From the NCBI GenBank assembly GCA_951802195.1, contig OX637620.1, positions 1,054,001-1,118,000 on the forward strand: DNA of 64,000 nt. The letters run 5' to 3'. The notes below the pieces were generated by a model that did not search any database, was not told the origin of the DNA, and was given only the letters and a program-made list of their open reading frames with translations. Below, one piece after another: positions 60,254 through 64,000 of this stretch. Made by a program: the position numbers and the translations under genes. The number at the start of each line of letters is the position of its first letter. The first letter of the stretch is position 1. The stretch comes from Tausonia pullulans. Lineage: Eukaryota; Basidiomycota; Tremellomycetes; Cystofilobasidiales; Mrakiaceae.

Positions 60254-63200
60254 ATGGAGTGGGACTCGATTCCTTGTGCGTAGACGCTCGCTCCAGAGTA
60301 GCCAGGAAGGGAGAGAGAGGGCAACGCCTACGGTCCTACTGACTCTCCTGCTCGTACCACTCGATCGTCTACCCTCTTCGGTACCCTCACTGACGGCCGC
60401 CCTCGCAAATTGACTCACAGACGAGAAGATTGTCTTCACGGGGGAGAAGCTCGGCCAGGGCTCCTTCGGCGTCGTCGTGAAAGGTGTGTCCGTTGTGCAG
60501 GCACTCATTTGCCCCTCTCCCTCACTCACGCTCGCTTACTCGCTGACGTCTTTGTCCACATATTGCTCAGGCACCTACCTTGGCGTCCCCGTCGCCGTGA
60601 AGGAGGTTCTACCAAGCTCAGATTACGAGGTGCGACCCATGCTATCGTCTTCGGGAGGAGCAAGCGGTCGAGGCGTCGAAGGCCAGAGCGGCGCACCTGT
60701 CTCTAGCATCTCCTGTCCCCTGGACACTTGCTGACGTAGTCGCGAGTGGTCTTCGCAGGTGTCCAAGTACTTTGAGCGCGAGTGGAGGATTATGAAGTGC
60801 ATCCTGAGTGAATTGATTCTCCATTATGGCTTGAGGCTGACCGTTTATATTGCTTGGCATATCCAGAGAGGTGAGAGGAAAGCGCGCCGATGGATGACAG
60901 CTGAAGAAGACAACTGTCTTTCCTTTGATCTAAGCTGACCTGATTGCTCTTACGCTAGGCTCGCCACCCAAATGTCGTCCTTGTGAGTTGCCCGGTTCCA
61001 TTCTACGTCGCCACCCAGCTGATCAACGGCGATGTGAAATCTCAAGTACCTTGGACTATCGCGCGGTCCTGCCCCAGACCACAAGATCTAGTGAGTCTGC
61101 CTTTACATGGGCGTTTCTCAGATGTTGACACCTCATAAAGCATCATCTCCGAGTTTATCGACAACGGTAAGCAAGCACCACCGGCAGCGATGTCCGGGAC
61201 GAGAGGTTGAGATTCTTTTTCCTCTTCCTAGGTAACCTCCGGAGCTACATCTGTACGTTTGCCCACACAAGTTCAAACCGACCTGTTTGAGCTAATCTTG
61301 GTCTTTCAACGCGAAGGGGACACCCGGACTCACCCGGACTTCCCCTGGCGACTCCGCCTCAGCTTCGCAACCGACATCGCCCGCGCCCTGGCGTATCTTC
61401 ATGCGCGGAAGTGCATCCATCGCGATCTCAAGGGCGAGAACTTGCTTGTTTGTATCCGCCCCATCCTCTCCCTCGGCCCTGCCCCCTTTTCTCCATTCGC
61501 CCTCTCGCTTTCAAGAAGAACGAGGCGCTGATGTTTGCCCGCCCACCAGCTCACCGCGAACGAGCGCGTCAAGATGACTGACTTTGGCTTCGCGCGGATC
61601 GCCGCGAGAAACGAGGACGAGATGCGTCGGATGAGCTACTGCGGAACAGGTGAGCAATCACGCATCAGTCGTACGACGGCACCAAAACTGATTAATTTCC
61701 CATTTGCAGATGGATATATGGTGCACCCGCGCCTGGCGACCTTGGTTTGATTTTTTCTGACCATTGTTGCTATCTCTTCACAGTCGCCCGAGATTCTCAC
61801 CGGTGCTGAGTTTGATCTTCCGACAGATGTATTCTCTCTCGGTATCATCGTCAGTCTAAGTCTTTAATCCTAGAAACACGGCGCCGTCCCTCTGACGCCC
61901 GCCATCCTGCCTCAGTTTTGCGAGATCCTGTCTCGGAGACTCGTTGACAGCTCGACCTTCGTGGTATGTCCCCTACTCTCTAATCTCAAGAGTTCGCAGA
62001 TCTTTAATTCCTCAAACAGCGTTCGGTTCCCTCTTTCGGCATTGATCCGACTGAGGTCGAGCGGCTGGCTTCCCCAGGCTGCCCTCCTGGCTTCATCTCC
62101 CTCACCTTGGACTGCTGCCTCGTTGACGTACGTCCATTTCAGGCCACACGATCCCCTGAGTCTGCACAACCTTGGGTTAAATCCTCACTTATCCCACCCA
62201 GCCTGCCTTTCGGCCCAACATGGAGGAGGTTCTTCACCGTCTTCGCGCTCTTGAGCTCGAGGTCCTCGCCCGCAACGACATGTCCGAGCACGTCGGCTCC
62301 CTCAAACGTGTTGGCGGCGGTGGGTCCACCCCGAGCACTCGTCCCGGTCTAGCGAAGCGGATTCCTTCTTTCGGCCAGGGCATCGCCAAGGACATCGGAA
62401 GCAGCCACCGCGGCGCGGGCGAGACGGACGGCGAGGGGGACGACTCGGATCATGACGAACTTGAGGAGATCCTCTCGAGTCTTGGGACGATCCGCCTCAA
62501 TCATCACCACAAGGGCGGTCGTCATGCTGCGGACAGCAAGCTGAGCGTCGATGGGACGGACGGAGGTAGCACATGGCGGACCGCGAAGTTTGCAGATGGG
62601 CCTGGGAGCGGCACTTCCGGAGGAGGCAGGAGCGATCTGCTCAGCCTCTATGCGGATGCGAGCGAGATGAGGGGTGGGTTTGTGGTAGTCCGGGTCTCTT
62701 TTGATGAGATTCAAGGCTAACATAAGGTTTTCGTCCCTCAAGGACACACCCACCTACTCTCCGAAGCGACGACCTACACATCCTCTACAGCTGCGCCGTC
62801 CAACCTCACGACGTACTCAACAAATGTCGTCCGCTCGCGACCCAACTCAACCATCGTCCTTCCAGAGCACCACGAGCACGAACTGGAGGAGACGGCCAGA
62901 GGCTCTACCATTACCGTCAAGAACCGATCCGCAGCTTCAATCCAGGTCACTTCAACCGCCGAGACGGCCGCCGACGACCCTGCGGTGCTCGGGGACATCA
63001 ATGGGCTTCCGGATATCCCCTTGGGTTTCTTGAGCAACGGGGAGTCCACTACCGTCGACCCGTCGACAGCTAAGAACGCTGCTGGGACGCCTGCCCCTGT
63101 CACCGTGACGAAGCCCAAGGTTCCGACGCGGCCGATCCCAGTGATTCCGGCGTCGGCATTCACGCATCGCTTCACATTCGTCAAGCCGGCGCCAGCGTCC

Positions 63201-63533
63201 AACCGGCTCCTCGGCGGATCCGCAGCGGGCATGATCGGGCTCGGCTGGTTCTCGCTGGCTGGGAGCAGCTCGAGCTCGGGTCTTACGTCCAAGACGACGT
63301 GTGCGGTGTGTCGAAGCGTAAGTGGTGGACCTCCCCGATCTCTGACAATCGCGATGTAGCTGACCCATCACATTCGATCTCAGCGGGTCAAAAGCAGTTC
63401 ACCCTTCTTGAGCTGCGACGACTGCAAGCAGATCGTCCACATCAAGTGCTCGGCCCTGGCCCCGAGGAACTGTGGAGGGACCGGCGCCACGCCTCCGCCG
63501 ACGCCCACGACCGGCAAGACCTCCAAACGGTAG
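60254..63533 (+). CDS. TKL-like protein kinase with C-terminal zinc-binding module
   Basis: Eighteen exons: 60254-60275, 60421-60483, 60571-60629, 60759-60796, 60867-60870, 60959-60982, 61047-61090, 61141-61166, 61232-61252, 61317-61447, 61550-61649, 61710-61720, 61784-61849, 61916-61963, 62020-62127, 62202-62673, 62743-63317, 63384-63533. They close to 653 aa. Kinase landmarks are all intact: GEKLGQGSFGVVVKG, VAVKEV, the alpha-C helix EREWRIMKEARHPN, gatekeeper region IISEFIDNGNL, CIHRDLKGENLL, MTDFGFARI, a DGYMSPE activation end, DVFSLGIIFCEILSRR, and RPNMEEVLHRL. By eye this is the LIM-kinase-like/TKL group. Residues 430-590 are disordered; the end carries CAVC ... LSCDDCKQIVHIKCSALAPRNC, a C1/PHD-like zinc cluster. 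Exon 5 is a 4-nt microexon (AGAG) and exon 12 is 11 nt; both are needed to keep the kinase consensus. Confidence 0.9.
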
Positions 63534-63678
63534 AGATCAATCTCCCCCTGTCTTTTCTATATCGTACAGCTCTTTCCTACTCTATAATTGTTTGCCTTTC
63601 CCCAGCCAACCAGCTTTATCGTATGCGAACTTTCCCCCATACATTACATGCGTGCAATTGCATGCATTTCATCAGAGC

Positions 63679-64000
63679 TCAGCGGTACCCGCCTCGGTAT
63701 CTACTTCCCGACCCAGACGTCTCTCGCCGATCAGGGCTGTCGAGCCAGGCCCTCCCACCGCCGCCGCTGCCCTGTCTCCGGTCCTCCTCCTCCCGCCGAC
63801 GTTCCTTTTCCTTCCGACTATCGTCGCGACGGTCATACCGGCCTTGGCTATCCTTCTTCCCGCCACCGCCTCCTCCGCCCCCACTTCCACGAGGGAAGTC
63901 CGAGGACCGGTCGTAAGACCCGCGCCCACCACCGCCCGATGTCGAAGACGACGATGGCGAATCGGCACCTATCCGCGAAAGCAGAGAAGGTCGCAGGGCC
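63679..64000 (-). CDS. RGG/RD-rich protein, last exon only
   Basis: The final coding exon is 63679-63968 (acceptor GGATAG at 63974-63969); the remaining 32 bp to the edge are intron, and the 5' part lies outside the window. The 95 visible residues are SPSSSSTSGGGGRGSYDR, a poly-Gly run, then RYDRRDDSRKEKERRREEED, another Gly run, and the end SGSRYRGGYR. Gly-Arg and Arg-Asp/Glu mixtures of this kind occur in RNA-binding and splicing proteins, but the family cannot be told from the tail. Only 145 bp from the convergent kinase stop. Confidence 0.65.
   Translation of the reverse strand, partial: ALRPSLLSRIGADSPSSSSTSGGGGRGSYDRSSDFPRGSGGGGGGGGKKDSQGRYDRRDDSRKEKERRREEEDRRQGSGGGGRAWLDSPDRRETSGSGSRYRGGYR

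Overview
This is nuclear DNA of an intron-dense, GC-rich fungus. Spliceosomal introns are short (mostly 50-100 nt, GT-AG, often with a CTGAC-like branch site), and genes commonly have 8-18 exons, several of them microexons. The protein families (WOPR regulator, SH3/Ras-association polarity scaffold, fungal-type NAD glutamate dehydrogenase) point to a basidiomycete. I would guess a Pucciniomycotina red-yeast relative, but the window alone does not prove this. I built gene models by hand by joining open frames across GT-AG introns so that every phase closes. Most complete models have a total length divisible by three and a length typical of the family.

Layout. 1-910: 3' end of a NOL11/Utp8-like gene (+). 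1680-6246: NAD-glutamate dehydrogenase (-). 6247-9010: a 2.7-kb gap holding an exact 12-bp direct repeat and, at 8195-8271 (-), a circularly permuted initiator tRNA-Met gene. 9011-10179: RCF2-like mitochondrial protein (-). 11681-15787: large multi-pass membrane protein (+). 16146-17114: small two-TM protein (-). 17393-22155: Tea4/Bud14-like SH3/RA scaffold (-). 22527-23566: NAA40 histone N-terminal acetyltransferase (-). 24095-26598: WOPR (Gti1/Pac2) transcription factor (-) behind a 2.6-kb upstream gap. 29225-32122: MFS drug/H+ antiporter-like transporter (-). 33188-35728: alanine aminotransferase (+). 35978-36993: E2 ubiquitin-conjugating enzyme (-). 37176-39066: ALG2 mannosyltransferase (+). 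40390-41434: ribosomal protein uS19 (-), divergent from acidic ribosomal protein P2 at 42221-42794 (+). 44255-47601: auxilin/Swa2 (+). 47908-52208: RING-like protein (-). 52637-57302: VPS54 (-). 57615-59567: THOC3/Tex1 WD40 protein (+). 60254-63533: TKL-like kinase with a C-terminal zinc module (+). 63679-end: 3' end of an RGG/RD-rich protein (-).

The genes are an ordinary housekeeping mix (nitrogen metabolism, respiration, translation, glycosylation, vesicle traffic, mRNA export, polarity) and do not form a cluster. The standout is the permuted tRNA. The 3' half (anticodon-stem 3' strand, variable loop, T arm, acceptor 3' strand) lies upstream of the 5' half, with a 5-nt linker between the two mature ends. 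Acceptor, anticodon and T stems all pair perfectly, and the initiator hallmarks are present. Permuted tRNA genes are known to me from red and green algae, a nucleomorph and archaea, but not from fungi. I saw no transposon, CRISPR array or virus-derived element.
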